NCBI RefSeq assembly: GCF_045679555.1
Contig: NC_092099.1
Location: 11,206,076-11,270,075, forward strand
From: Salvelinus alpinus
Lineage: Eukaryota; Chordata; Actinopteri; Salmoniformes; Salmonidae
Length of the DNA: 64,000 nt
Reading direction: 5' to 3'
The position numbers were made by a program, and so were the translations under genes. Shown here piece by piece: positions 21,606-59,071 of the stretch (its first letter is position 1; every line of letters starts with the position of its first letter). The notes below the pieces were generated by a model. That model was not told where the DNA came from. It was given only the letters and a program-made list of their open reading frames with translations, and searched no databases.

Positions 21606-22256
21606 TTTACACTGAACAGAAATATCAACGCAACATGTAAAGTGTTGGTCCCATGTGTAACCGATGTGAAATGGCTAGCTAGGTAGCGGTGGTGCACGCT
21701 AGCAGCCTTTCAGTCGGTGACGTCACTTGCTCTGAGACTTGAAGTAGTGGTTCCCCTTGCTCTGCAAGAGCCGCGGCTTTTGTGGAGCGATGGGTAACGA
21801 GGCTTCGTGGGTGACTGTTGTTGATGTGTGCAGAGGGTCCCTGGTTCGCGCGAGGGACGGTCTAAAGTTATACTGTTACACATGTTTCATGAGCTGAAAT
21901 AAAAGATCCCAGAAATGTTTCATATGCACAGAAAAATTATTTATAAAAAAGTTGATGCACAAATGTCTTTACATCCCTGTTAGTGAGCATTTCTCCTTTG
22001 CCAAGATAATTCATCCAACTGACAGGTGTGGCATATCAAGAAGCTGATTAAATGGCATGATCATTACACAGGTGCACCTTGTGCTGGGGGAAATAATATG
22101 CCACTCTAAAATGTGCAGTTTTGTCACACAACATAATGCCACAGATGTCTCAAGTTTGTAGGGAGCGTGCAGTTGGCAGGAATGCAATTGGCATGCTGAC
22201 TGCAGGAATGTCCACGAGAGCTGTTGCCAGAGAATTGAATGTTAGTTGCTCTAGCA
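21606..22256 (+). mobile_element. Tc1-like element fragment (second family)
   Basis: The terminus is tacactgaacagaaatatc aacgcaac. Internal sequence includes tgacaggtgtggcatatcaagaagctgatta and a transposase N-terminal stretch at 22121-22256 (RERAVGRNAIGMLTAGMSTRAVA, helix-turn-helix region). It is truncated on the right, where DIRS-like sequence begins. A 225-bp element is inserted at 21656-21880. Confidence 0.75.
21656..21880. mobile_element. 225-bp TGTAAC...GTTACA element with CATG duplication
   Basis: It begins tgtaaccgatg and ends atactgttaca, bracketed by CATG (21652-21655 and 21881-21884). Deleting it restores gtcccatgtttcatgagc of the host Tc1 element. Inside is gtccctggttcgcgcgagggac, which contains a box-B-like ggttcgcgc. 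The class is unclear: a short LTR, a MITE or a SINE-like unit. Confidence 0.75.
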
Positions 22257-22660
22257 TAAGCGGCTGTATCCCCGTTGTGCCTAAGGGCGTTGACTCCTCG
22301 GAGACCCACGATTGCTGTTGCAGGGGGTTCTCATGGGCCGGGTAGATGCATCCTTACTGGGATGGGAGAGCACTGTGTGTGGGCTACTCAGAAAGAGGGA
22401 TTTGGTCAACAGCTCAAAGGGTACTGCATATCAATTACCTAGAGCTACTGACTGTTTTGCTGAGGCTTTTCCTTCTGATGTTGGAGGGCCAGCATGTGTT
22501 GGTAAGGTCTGACAACAGTACGGTGGGGGTGTACATAAACAGGTAGGGAGGGACGCGGTCTCTCTTTCTGCTAAACCTTATTTGCGCCTATGGCACCAAC
22601 CTGGGACTTGGCTTTGGTCCTGGACGCGCTGTGTTTTTGTTTGAACCATTAGAGTTTGTG
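22257..22660 (+). pseudogene. DIRS-like retroelement fragment, RNase H region
   Basis: In shifted frames the sequence encodes VDASLLGWES, YLELLTVLLRLFLLMLEGQHVLVRSDNSTVGVYINR and then TWDLALVLDALC. These resemble the RNase H (DAS..GW, acidic residues, RSDN) and following region of DIRS-type elements, which use a tyrosine recombinase rather than an integrase. Frameshifts and stops are present. The probable far side of the element is at 24626-25200, across a LINE insertion. Confidence 0.7.
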
Positions 22661-24625
22661 GACAGCTGGAGGGTTATACACTCTATCGGCAGGACAGAAC
22701 AGCAGCCTCTGGTAAGACACGGGGCAGGGGCCTATGCATATTTGTAAACAATAGCTGGTGCACGATTTTTAAGGAAGTCTCAAGGTTTGCTCGCCTGAGG
22801 TAGAGTATCTCATGATAAGCTGTAGACCACACTATCTACCTAGAGAGTTTTCATCTGTATTTTTTGTAGCTGTCTGCATACCAACACAGAACGAGGCTGG
22901 CACTAAAACCGCACTCAATGAGCTGTATTCCGCTATAAGTAAACAGGAAAATGCTCATCCAGAGGCAGCGCTATTGGTGACAGGGGACTTTAACGCAGGG
23001 AAACTTAAATCACTTTTACCTCATTTCTATCAGCATGTTAAATATGCAACCAGAGGGAAAAAAAATGTAGACCACCTTCACTCCACACACAGAGACGCGT
23101 ACAAAGCTCTCCCTTGCCCTCCATTTGGCAAATCTGACAATAACTCTATCTTCCTGATTCCGGCTTACAAGCAAAAATTAAAGTAGGAAGCACCAGTGAC
23201 TCGGTCTATCAAAAAGCGATCAGATGAAGCAGATGCTAAACTACTGGACTGTTTTGCTATCACAGACTGGAATATGTTCTGGGATTCTTCCGATGGCATT
23301 GAGGAATACATTACATCAGTCACTGGCTTTATCAATAAGTGCATTGAGGACATCGTCCCCACAGTGACTGTATGTACATACCCCAACCAGAAGCCATGGA
23401 TTACAGGCAACATTCGCACTGAGCTAAAGGGTAGAACTGCCACTTTCAAGGAGCAGGACTCTAACCCGGAAGCTTATAAGAAATCCCGATATGCCCTCCG
23501 ACGAACCATCAAACAGGCAAAGCGTGAATACAGGATTAAGATTGAATCGTACTACACCGGCTCCGATGCTCGTCGGATGTGACAGGGCTTGCAAACTATT
23601 ACAGACTACAAAGGGAAGCAGAACCAAGAGTTACCCAGTGACACGAGCCTACCAGATGAGCTAAATAACTTCTATGCTTGCTTCGAGACAAGTAACACTG
23701 AAACATGCATGAGAACACCAGCTGTTCCGGACGACTGTGTGATCACGCTCTCCACAGCCGATGTGAGTAAGATCTTTAAACAGGTCAACATTCACAAGGC
23801 CGCAGGGCCAGACGGATTACCAAGATGTGTATTCCGAGCATGCGCTGACCAACTGGCAAGTGTCTTCACTTCACTTCCCTGTCTGAGTCTGTAATACCAA
23901 CATGTTTCAAGCAGACCAACATAGTCCCTGTGCCCAAGAATACTAAGGTAACCTGCCTAAATGACTACCGACCCATAGCACTCACGTCTGTAGCCATGAA
24001 ATTCTTTGAAGGGCTGGTCATGGCTCACATCAACACCCTTATCCCAGAAACCCTAGACCCACTCCAAGTTGCATACTGCACCAACAGATCCACAGATGAT
24101 GCAATCTCTATTGCTCTCCACACTGCCCTTTCCCACCTGGACAAAAGGAACACCTATGTGAGAATGATATTCATTGACTACAGCTCAGTGTTCAGAACCA
24201 TAATGCCCTCAAAGCTCATCACTAAGCTAAGGACTCTGGGACTAAACACCTCCCTCTGCAAATGCATCCTGGACTTCTTGACGGGCCACCCCCAGGTGGT
24301 AAGGGTAGGTAACAACATATCCGCCACGCTGATCCTCAATACGGGGCCCCTCAGGGGAGCGTGCTCAGTCCCGTCCTCTACTCCCTGTTCACTCATGGCT
24401 GCACGGCCAGACACGACTCCAACACCATCATTAAGTTTGCTGATCACCGACAACAATGAGACAGCCTATAGGGAGGAGGTCAGAGACCTGACCATGTGGT
24501 ACAAGGACAACAACCTCTCACTCAACGTGATCAAGACAAAGGAGATGATTGTGGACTACAGGAAAAGGAGGACCGAGCACGCCCCCCATTTTCTTCGATG
24601 GGGCTGTAGTGGAGCAAGTTGAGAG
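22661..24625 (+). mobile_element. Rex1/CR1-like LINE, truncated at both ends
   Basis: It starts within an APE endonuclease (LYRQDRTAASGKTRGRGLCIF, then LLVTGDFNAGKLK at about 22973) and runs through the linker to a reverse transcriptase ([47 protein letters not shown] as motif A). It ends near ggagcaagttgagagcttc. Motif C is absent from the open frame (FADD expected after IIKF: frameshift and deletion near 24435). Several stops confirm a dead copy. Confidence 0.85.
23930..24622 (+). pseudogene. LINE reverse transcriptase fragment
   Basis: 230 residues, from [26 protein letters not shown] through [20 protein letters not shown] to [17 protein letters not shown]. The motif B region is frameshifted ([16 protein letters not shown] where a GAPQGCVLSPLLYSL-type sequence is normal) and the FADDT box is lost ([15 protein letters not shown]). 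The catalytic centre is incomplete, so there is no activity. Confidence 0.85.
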
Positions 24626-25200
24626 CTTCATGAGTTCCTTGTATGAGTTCTGACATTTCAGGCTCGTATGATAAGTATTGTTCTTTGAACCGTGGGGTTT
24701 ATGGACTTGGGCTGCAGTGGCAGCATGTCAGTGCGCAAAACCAAGTTGCAGTAGGTTCTGGTTCCCTATATGGGGCTCTGACAGTTCAGGCCTCATGAGG
24801 CTTCTGTAACATCCTTTTTGGAGCCTGTGGAACCTGTGTGTGCTTGGACTGCCTTTGGTCTCCTAGTTTGGTAACTCTGAGCCTGATTGTATGTTCCCAT
24901 AGTATGTTATACCGAGTGACTGAAAAGGAATGTACAGTTATGAATATACCTACTGTTCGCTGAAGGAGGGAACGAGGTATAACATATTTTGGCCCTGCGC
25001 CATCAGGGGTTTTGGGCTCGCTGAAGAGCAGTACTGAATTGAGGAAATGGATGCGAGCCCTGGTGTTAGAGCTATGAAGGCGGGGCTTCCAAGGGCGGGC
25101 TTCGCATCCATTGGCTGTGATTGCAATTTGCTTCAGGTAAATAGGATTGGTCGTTGACTCCCCCATAGTGTCGTAAACCTAGTAGGTATATTCATAACTT
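24626..25200. mobile_element. Probable DIRS-like terminal region
   Basis: Contains ttcgctgaaggagggaacgag and gttataccgagtgactg. These resemble the terminal repeats of fish DIRS-type elements and lie on the far side of the LINE from the RNase H fragment. No coding sequence is seen. The assignment is an inference from pattern and position. Confidence 0.5.
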
Positions 25201-25558
25201 TAAATTTTCATTCTTCAGGGACTGATTCAGGCCTGTGACACCAGAGACCGGTTTAGGAGGGTGCAGAATGTTCAAAAGGATTAAATTTTGCCTATTGAAA
25301 ATGATTGGAGCATCCACATTATTATGATGTAGAATACTGTAATCTGGAATACAATTAATTATAATTAATAAAAGGTATTAGCCTACATAACATCTGCAAG
25401 CTTAACAAACAAAATGATAAGACAGCGGTAGCCTAGGCTACTAATTAGTCATACTGAATTTATAAGTAGACCTATAGAATTGCACATTGCATAGAATCAT
25501 ATAGTATTTTAATAAGATCTCTGTTTATAAGTCGTCAAAAGTCAATAAGTTAGCCTAT
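25200..25558. other. Intergenic, no gene seen
   Basis: AT-rich, no supported feature. Confidence 0.4.
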
Positions 25559-25666
25559 CCCACTGGGCACACACTGGTTCAATCAACGTTGTTTCCACAT
25601 CATTTCAATGAAATTACGTTGAACCAACATGGAATAGACGTTGAATTGACATCTGTGCCCAGTGGG
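25559..25666. mobile_element. 108-bp palindromic MITE
   Basis: The ends are perfect inverted repeats, CCCACTGGGCACA and TGTGCCCAGTGGG. The inside is also quasi-palindromic (ttcaatcaacgtt...aacgt...ttgaattgac). There is no coding capacity. It would need a transposase supplied elsewhere. Confidence 0.85.
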
Positions 25667-26860
25667 ATGTCATTAATTAAAATGACCATTAAAGTTCAGG
25701 AATTATTTCTATACATTTAATCCTATCCGAATTCAAGGCCTGGTTATTTCATGTTCATGAATGTTGCATTTTATCTAATGAAATCCATTGTGGGTGGTAA
25801 CTGTATCACAAGACCTACAATTTTCAGAGATTAGCCTACATGTTACCCCAGAAAAGCCATTGCCGGAGTTAGTTTAACTGTAAAAAGTCTATACTTACTC
25901 CAGGTTACCCATTATGGACTGTAACTATAGAAACAAGGTAGCCTTATTCACATCAGGCGAATTTAGCAAAACAAGGTTGATTTTCACTTCAGGGGAATTT
26001 TGCGAAAAGTGGCAGCCTATTTGCAAGGCACCTCCTTGTTATTGCATTACCGTTTTTGTTTTTGTGTGTTGCACTTGCATTCAGTAGCATCTATGAATCA
26101 CATGATTATGAAGTCATAATCGATGAAAGCATGTATAATTATTTTACATTATGTAGTTCTGTCCTTGATATAGCCTAGCCTACCTGTCTATTAATGTTAG
26201 GCCAATGTATTATGTCATGTTTTGTGTGGACCGAAGGAAGAGTAGCTGCTGCTTTAACAGTAGCTAATGGGGATCCTAAAAAAATACTAAATATCCTACT
26301 AAATTATTCCAGGTTGTGCCTTCTTATAAAAAAATGGATGACATTAAAGCTCACACCACATACAGAGTAGCCTAGGCCAGTCATTAATACTTTCCTCTGT
26401 TCTCTCTGAAGCGTCCTTTACATCGATTTCCACAAGATGGCGCTATATACTAATAAACCATATCAACGTTTTACATACAGGAACACATTTCATCTCAAAT
26501 TGTTCTTCATTTAATAGGCTATGATACAGCATGTAAAAATCAAACAAAACGAATTAATCAATATTTTCAAAGTAGCAAGGCTTGATTATGTAGTGTACCT
26601 ACTGTACATAACATCATGAGGCATCATGATAAATAATCATATAGTGAGTGAGGGTAACAAAAAATAAATAAAGGTAGTAAAGCAAAGATTTTTAAAAGTA
26701 AAGAAAATCATATCTTCAATGTTGTTGTACATACTCCAGATAATACATTTCTCCCTTGGTTGCACATTGTCGCGTACAATGTTTTTCTACATCTCATTGT
26801 GAGCACTGTTAATGAACTGGGTTTATCATTCCGTTGATCAGTGTGAAGCCTGTTATCTTC
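25667..26860. other. Intergenic with a LINE 3' tail at 26215-26295
   Basis: At 26215-26295, gttttgtgtggaccgaaggaagagtagctgctgctttaacagtagctaatggggatcctaa looks like the 3' end of a fish LINE. The rest is AT-rich with no gene. Confidence 0.5.
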
Positions 26861-26989
26861 GGAGACCATCTCCTCCAGGAGAGATCCACTAGTACATAAA
26901 TATTTCCTTTGTTAGACACAGAGGGGTGTGTACTGTTGCACATGGAGACACGTGCTCAATGAAAGGAAATTCAGAAGTGGCTCCATTCA

Positions 26990-27276
26990 TCTCCTTTTGT
27001 CTCTTTACACACAACCTAAGATAAGAACAGATATTACCTCTATTACCTCGACTAACCCGTACTCCTGCACATTGACTCGGTACCGGTGCCTCTTGTATAT
27101 AGCCTCGCTATTGTTATTTTATTGTGTTACTATTTTTCCTTTATATGAGCAAATTGTTCATACTTTTTTTGAACCTCTGCATTGTTGGTTAAGGACACAT
27201 AAGTAAGCATTTCACAGTAAGGTCAACCTACACCTGTTGTATATGGCGCATGTGACAAATAGAATTTGATTTGATT
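26990..27276 (+). mobile_element. LINE 3' end fragment with gatttgattt tail
   Basis: Contains ctcggtaccggtgcctcttgtatatagcctcgc, gcattgttggttaaggacac and gcgcatgtgacaaatagaatttgatttgattt. It is probably the 3' UTR and tail of the LINE type seen at 22661. It is 5'-truncated. Confidence 0.7.
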
Positions 27277-27279
27277 TAG

Positions 27280-28530
27280 TTCCATGGCTTCGTGTAACAT
27301 GACCCTATCCAACAGAGTATACCTTGGTGATATAAAAGCAGCTATACCTATAACTGATAGACAGACACACAGTGGGTCTCACTTTCACACAACACCCTGG
27401 GTAACACAATCGATTGGGCCAAACCTAATCTAATAAACAAAAGTTCAACAGTGATGTTAATATGGAGTATTAAATGTGACGCACTTGGAAGATGCGACCA
27501 CTGCTGGAATTAATTAGGTTTCCAATAGGCTGGCCCGATTCTGAGGGGACTATTTGCTGCTGAGGGGGTGATCTCATGATCAGTAAAAATGTTATCACGT
27601 TTTTACAGTCAGAATGTGTAATCTGCACAGGAATTAGGTTTTCGTTGAGGATGCAGTCTGGACTCACTGAAAAGGGTCATAAAAAGGGTCATAGTTGACA
27701 GGGCAGATTGATTTGTGGGTGACCTTGATTTGTGGGTGTTTTTTTCCCTCTGGGCAATTTACTATTTTCCTAATAACATTTACACAATTCTGATAAAAAC
27801 ATTGCGTCCGTGTCCCTAATTTGCTTTAGTCAGGGTATCATATGACATAACTCCATTTATTTTTTCCAAACATACTTAGTGTTTAAATTACAGATATGTG
27901 AAATCATGCGGCATTATCGATGTTTTATAATACAATTCCCTTGCCAGTTGCAAAGGAATTTCACAAACTTGACTTCTCAAGGGAATTCCAGAAAGGACTG
28001 TGGTTTGTTTAAAAAGGTTAAGGAACATAGCCGTCATGTGTTTCTGATTTAGCCTTAATTTAACCCGGCACATAAAATATGATGTGTGATGGGATTTCTA
28101 ATCGTTTTGGATGATAATCCTAGGGGAATGTATTGACTGACTTTTTGCCAAAGCAAGGGGATTGAAAGATTTGAGAAACAAAGGGCTAATGTGTGGTAGA
28201 AAGATGAAGCTCTGGTAACCAGAGATAGAAGGTGCAATCCCCTGGCAGACAGTAGGTAGCCATTTCATGGTTGGATGAAAGCAGTTTGAAAGGGGGAGTG
28301 TGCTGGGCAAGGGTGGAGGGCAAAGTATGGAGCACATGCTAGCAGTACAAGGGATTGTTGAAGCATTGTCAGCTAAACACAAACTCTGGGTCTGCTGAGG
28401 GCTGTTCTCAGGCACACTCAGCCAAGACCCCAGGCACAACACCCTGCTGTACTTTGAAATAGGATCTTTATTGTCCATAAAGTTTAAACCAAGTATGAAG
28501 AATCAGTCCTCCCTAACAAAAACACTCACC
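27280..28530. other. Intergenic, no gene seen
   Basis: No supported ORF or repeat apart from short open frames on both strands without recognisable motifs. Confidence 0.4.
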
Positions 28531-52582
<24,052 letters not shown>

Positions 52583-53885
52583 CATTACCACAGAGGAACT
52601 TGGTTGGTTTCAGGCCTCTTCAGCCTCACAGGAATGATGCACTGAGATCAGGCTCCCACAGTTCCCTTCAGGAGCATGCTGAAAGAAGAATGTCTTATCT
52701 AGGATCATCTTGGACAGACAGCTGCAGTAACTCTCCTCTCAAGCTGTAGGAACAGTCCAGAATGGCCACTACTTCAGTGCTCACCACATAGAGCTCTATG
52801 ACCCTGAACTTAGGCTCTTTTTAAAAGTTACATTTACAGCTCCCAGAACTTTCTAGAGCAGAATGCCGGGTCCCATGTCATATAAGACAATCAGAAAGTT
52901 TGGTACTATTCTCAGTCATCTGTACAGAGCTGTTAGCCTCTAAAGCAGTGGTTCCCAAACATGTTTGCACAGTGAACCACCCACCACAAGTCTTTAGAAT
53001 TAGCCATTTACCCAGAAAATAGCATACCAACTGTTTCTAGCCTCAAACCCAATGCTAAGACCCAATAAGAACATGGGGCCTACAACCCACCATTAGGGAA
53101 ACACTTTGCATAGTCAGTTAACCATGTAACTACGAGGGGTGACTATTGTAAAGAAACCATAATGACTTTGCATGTGGAAAATAAAAATATGGTCATGGTG
53201 ATAAATGATTTTCCTATGTAACATAAATGTCCTTCATGTGAAAGGTGGACATGTTCAACATGGAATACAGGTTTTTTGTATCTAGCACAAAGTGTATAAA
53301 AAAGGGAAATGTGGGGTTGTGTTTTTGGAAGACGAACCCCATCTTGTTTCATGGTGAGGAGCTGAACTGACATCCGAGACAATTATTTATGAACATTTTA
53401 TGACAAGACTACTCATAGTGATACGGTGAGGAACGTGCCTACTATCTCTCTGAAAAGCACTTTGGATATGGGAGCAATCTATGTAAACCATATGTTACAT
53501 TTTGGTTTTGTTTGTTTGAGTAGTTTGCAAATGGAAAAATATGTTCAGACTTTCTTTTTTTGTTTTTGTACGAGGTGCAGTATCGAGAAAAGTATGATAT
53601 TATGTTTATCTGTTTAATATAAAGGGCTTTTGTAATGCACTTTCAATTAAAGCATTTGTTACGTTAAGCTTTTTACTTATAGTCATGTTGTGCAGAATAG
53701 CCAGTCACAATCACATACAATGCTGACAATGAATCCATACATTTGTCTCTTTGATAAGTCAACTTGCTGAAGTGAGTTGGAAGTTAGAAAGACCATTTAT
53801 TTTTACTCTCTCCCTACATTCTTTAGAATAGGCAGATAAGATCTCCTTGCTTGTTTTGGGGGGAAATAAAGCATTCACTGTGATT
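52583..53885 (+). other. wnt6: wnt6 3' UTR (end inferred)
   Basis: Unique-looking sequence after the stop. Candidate poly(A) signals: ATTAAA at 53646-53651 and AATAAA at 53865-53870, the second followed by a GT-rich stretch. A further AATAAA near 54857 could serve a longer form. The exact end is not determinable without transcripts. Confidence 0.5.
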
Positions 53886-55800
53886 AATAATGATAACGAT
53901 TCCTCGTGAGTTGTGTTGTACCCAAACACGCTGTACATTTTCTGTTGATGTGCATAGCTATAAGTTATTCAAATGTACTGTGTCGTACCCTTCTTTTAGA
54001 GTACGTTTTTTGTTGCAACTTACCTTTCAGGGGTCTGTAAGACAAGAAACCGTTGGCAAAACAAAGAGAGAGTACGATGAGAGATCACATCGCTATAATT
54101 TATTGCCAATATACCATGGTTTATGACCAGATGATTTCTTGCCAGAGGGTTCATAGTTAATATTGTTACCATGACAGTGACTACACACTGCACAGGATCA
54201 CTCTATTCTCAGAGCTACTAGCTCTATCTGTGGAATCAGCAACATTTTGTGTTTAATTTAATCTAAATACAGTTTTTGTACAAAAAGAATATCACTTTAA
54301 GGGAGAAAGACTTGGTAAAACCGAACTATTCTGAGATTTACTACAATATTAGGCATTCTTTACATACAGTTATGTTAGCAGTAGAATTGATCACTTTACC
54401 ATGTTAAGTTTGGGTTGTAGTTGACCAAATTATGAAATCAGACCAAATGTGACATTTCATATGTGAGATATATGCATGACTAAGCAAGGTCTTGGCCTAT
54501 CCATTCCCCATAGAACAACTTTTGGACTTGTTGGGCTGCCAGGAGCGTTTTACTGTTACTGTATGTATGTTTAAACAGCCCTTGTCAAAATGGAAGGTTG
54601 TTTTCTGGATTCAAAGCAAGAGACAAGTTTAGAAAACAGGATTTTGTCATGGAATGTTGAATGATTTAAAGAGCATTTCTCAGCATTTGTTTGGATTCTC
54701 AGACATCATTTTGATATTCTCATACTTAGTTGTTCATTGATTAAACTTTTATTATTCTACAAAGTTCATTTCATGTCCATTTAGTTATTTTCCAGTTACA
54801 GTATTTATATACATTTTAATAAATTGACAATTGCGTTTCTGCATTTACTATACAAATAAAAAGTAAACTGTTCACTCTAGTTTTCATTTATTTGTATTTT
54901 TTGTTTTCTGGTCTGTGTAGCAATGAATTCAAATTTCATTTTTTTGTCTTGTTTTAGTGCCTTTCTTTGTTAGACCAAGACAAATCAGAGATTTAAATGC
55001 ATAACCCTTTATAAACGGGTAGATTTATAGAAACGTATGTCACTTTTGCCTTCCGTTGACCTTCAACACGTTGTGTAAGTGTTATTCATATTAATTGTCT
55101 TCATGCTTGGTCAGGGTGGAGGGTTTCACCTCACTCCCTTCCAATGACCATTCTGGAAGATATATTTTCAACACTTCTGCTTCAACTATATCATTTTGCC
55201 ACCCAACAAAAAATGTGTTGTTATGAGTTATTTATGATGTAAAAATTAAAAAAACTCCTGCTGTATTAGTTTGAGCCTTGCAAGTTGACACAAGTTCATT
55301 TTTTCCAGGAATTCACATTTCAGTGGAGCCAGCAGTGTTTAATACAGAGGTAGGCCACAGACAGGGAAAGCGCCAGGAGCGCTCTCTCCTCAAGCTGCCA
55401 TGGTTCAGCGTGGGTAAAGCCAGAGGAACTGCATAGACAGTGGATAGATTTATAGAAGCCCTGGTATTAATGTGGCTGCATCTCTCTGCATGCCTGCCGT
55501 CTTTCAATGGAGAGGTGTACTTTTCCACGTCTCCCTCCGAACAGAGCCCTGAGGAATGTGGTGTATTCGGATATGTGTCTGCCTGTGCCCGTTGATTGTA
55601 AAACACACAGAGACGTTAATGAAGGCCTGCCACTCTAAGTGGCTATATGTCATGAGGCAGACACATTTCCTTGGATCAATCAGACCAATATGACTCCTCC
55701 TGGGGTAATGTCTGAGTGAAATGATGAATGAACTCTCGGTGGTCTAGTCACTGAGCTTAGAGGTTCTCATTAAAGGTGCATATTCTAGATACTGGAACCT
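53886..55800. other. wnt6-wnt10a interval, unrecognised sequence
   Basis: AT-rich, no ORF with recognisable motif and no clear mobile element. Could hold shared enhancers, but nothing in the sequence proves it. Confidence 0.4.
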
Positions 55801-55808
55801 TTGGCAAT

Positions 55809-55918
55809 GTCCCAAATGGCAACCTATTCCCTATTTCCAGCCCTACTTTTGACCAGGGGCCACATAGCTCTGGTCAAAAGTAATGCACTAAATAGGGAAT
55901 AGGGTGCGATATGGGATG
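55809..55918. mobile_element. Palindromic MITE, copy 2
   Basis: cccaaatggcaacctattccctatt and its inverse aaatagggaatagggtgcgatatggg, around gaccaggggccacatagctctggtc. Confidence 0.82.
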
Positions 55919-57165
55919 CAGGTTTGTCACAGAGTGTAACTGTTGACACGAGAACAATTGAAAGACAGTTATCATGACTTAGACGTGAATCTCTTCTCGT
56001 TGGCTCCTTTCCTTGGGGAGATCGTTCTCTGTTGTCAGTCAGCTTGAATCTTGACCAGGAACAAAGGCGAGAGTAAGAGCAAGAGTAACTGTTATAGGTA
56101 ATGTAACACCCATAATGTTCTGTGAACTTCTCTTGATCTTCACTGAGAGGCTCTCGACTCTATTCCCAAGCATTGTGTGAGGTTTGACCCGATCGTAATC
56201 CGTCTAATTATAACCCACATAGTGTAAACCTCTGCTCTAGTCATGTGTGAGCACAGTGTTTGGATGAAGCAATGATATTTACGAGAGACACGTGCCGCTG
56301 GAGATGGAAGTTCAGCTGTTGTCTGCCTGGTGGACTGACTGAGAGGGGCCCACCAAGGTAGGTGGCAATAGAGTACGTGAGTAGCGCAATTACCTCCAGT
56401 GTATCATTACTTTGTCCGGATGAACTCTCTGTGTAGTAAAAGTAGACCTCCTTGTTATCCTTCACAGTAAAAAAAAAAAATTGCTGCTTGGTCGGGGAGC
56501 GATTGAGGAACCTGCTGTTTTAGGTTGAACCTGCTGTTTTAGGTTGTGTGTCATTTCAGGTTGACTTGGCAATGCCGGTTCAACAGAAAACAGGCTTCAG
56601 GACAGTCCCTCCATTGTCAATAAACACTTTTGCTTGCCAACACTCCATACGGGAATTTCCTAAATGCTGTTATGTCCCCAATCAAATGTTGATTTCGCTG
56701 TTTGAACACAGCCCTCTTGTTGAGTGTTTATTATATATGGTTCAATTTGATAGAGTCCTGGGGCTGTATGTATCAAGCGTCTCAGAGTAGGTGGGCTTAA
56801 CTAGGATCCTGTTCCCCGTTTTCCATGTAAAAAAAGAAAGATACTAAATCAGCAGCAAGATGCAGTGCCAGCTCAGAGGACGGTATGATCTTTTAACACA
56901 AGATGGCGATGTTTGAACAGGGTGGGTTTTTTTCTCTCCCAGCTGTACCATGCTTCAAAGACAATTCCTTGAAATGTTGTGTCATGAAACAGCTGGTTAA
57001 TTGCAAGAGGGTTGACTTACAACACTAACACGTATGGGTTTGGAGCTTCTTGTTGACTGTTATGGGGCTTTCAAATACTCCACAGTATAGTTCTCTGTTT
57101 AAGGCCACTGGCAAGCCACAGTAATCTGTTTTTGCCTGGTCAGCTCAGTGCACTCACTGGTTGCC

Positions 57166-57272
57166 TCCCAAATGGCACCCTGATTCTCTATATAGTGCAC
57201 TACATTGACCATAGGAGCCCTATGGGCCCTGGTTAAAAAGTAGTGCAGGGGATAGGATTGCATTTGAGACAT
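57166..57272. mobile_element. Palindromic MITE, copy 3
   Basis: Left cccaaatggcaccctgattctctatatagtgcacta, right tagtgcaggggataggattgcatttgaga, diverged, around agccctatgggccctgg. Confidence 0.78.
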
Positions 57273-57660
57273 GCCACCACTGTCCCGGTGGGCCAGGTGC
57301 TTCAACAGACTGAACTCCCTGCTTTCTCTCTCATCCTTATCTTCATCTCTGTGACCTGAGACCACTCCACTTAGAGGTCGTTTTGAAGGAAGCCCATGCA
57401 TAGCATCTCTTCAGATCTCCATCTCCAACCCATTTCTCTCCTCAGATTGTTTATCAATAATGCCTCGAGCGACTCCTCTCTCTCCTTCCTCCGGTAACTT
57501 TCTGCACTTTATGTGCAGTTTACCTAAAGTTGTAAAAGTGCCAATCCTTATTTTGATGTGATCCTTGTCTTGATAAACAAGACGTTGGTGGATGATTCAC
57601 AGGAAGCCGTGGAGAGAGACAGAGTCCAGATGGTCGGGTCAGCACAGCCCACTGTCTATA

Positions 57661-58278
<618 letters not shown>

Positions 58279-58439
58279 TCCCACTGTTCAACAACAGAGC
58301 AAAGCTCGGAGAGACTGTGCGCACGCATGTGTTTGTCATTTCAGTTACAATACTTATGCATTTATCCAGCTACTATACTGCAATTCTTTGCGTAATTGCA
58401 CAGCAATAAACATCAACATTATTGTACCTCTTATGTTTT

Positions 58440-59070
58440 CGACCCTACATACCTCTCTGGTTGTATCACCAGCATTGCTCAGATGTTCTTACACAATAAC
58501 AATAGCACGCAAACATAGTGTAATTATGTCAAATTAGGGAAACCCCGGATTAATTCAAGCTGTAAAGAAAATAAGTGATGCTCAGATTTTCCTCAATGGG
58601 TTGTAGAGTGCCTGAGCCAGCTGGTAGGTAAACCCCAGCACAGAGGATTCCCTGCTTGTTGCCCTCCAGTAATTAATACCACAGTCAATGCTATGTTCAA
58701 ACCACAAACAGCTACCTGGTCATGGGATGCCTTTGAATAGCTTGAGGATACCCAGACACAAGGCTTCAGAAAGTAATAGAATAGAATAGAATAGAATTGA
58801 ATAAACAAATAATAGAAGAGAATGAAATAGAATAGTGGAAATCGTTGCTTTTTTCCCCAAGAACATTTCACTTTAATAATTTGTGGACTGCATTCTGGAT
58901 GACAGATATCCCAAAATGGCTTAGGTTATATTCTGTCTTACTCTACTGTCCAGAAGAGGGAGCCTCGGTTTTCACAACAGCAACTTTCCCAAAGTCCATT
59001 GTGTCCCCAGTCTTTTTGTAACTCACGGATGTAAAGACACTGTAACACCATGAGCTCTATGTATCTAGAT
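58440..59070. other. Interval sequence with an (ATAGA)n tract
   Basis: Imperfect AATAG pentamer repeats at about 58773-58835. Otherwise nothing recognised. Confidence 0.5.
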
Positions 59071-59071
59071 A

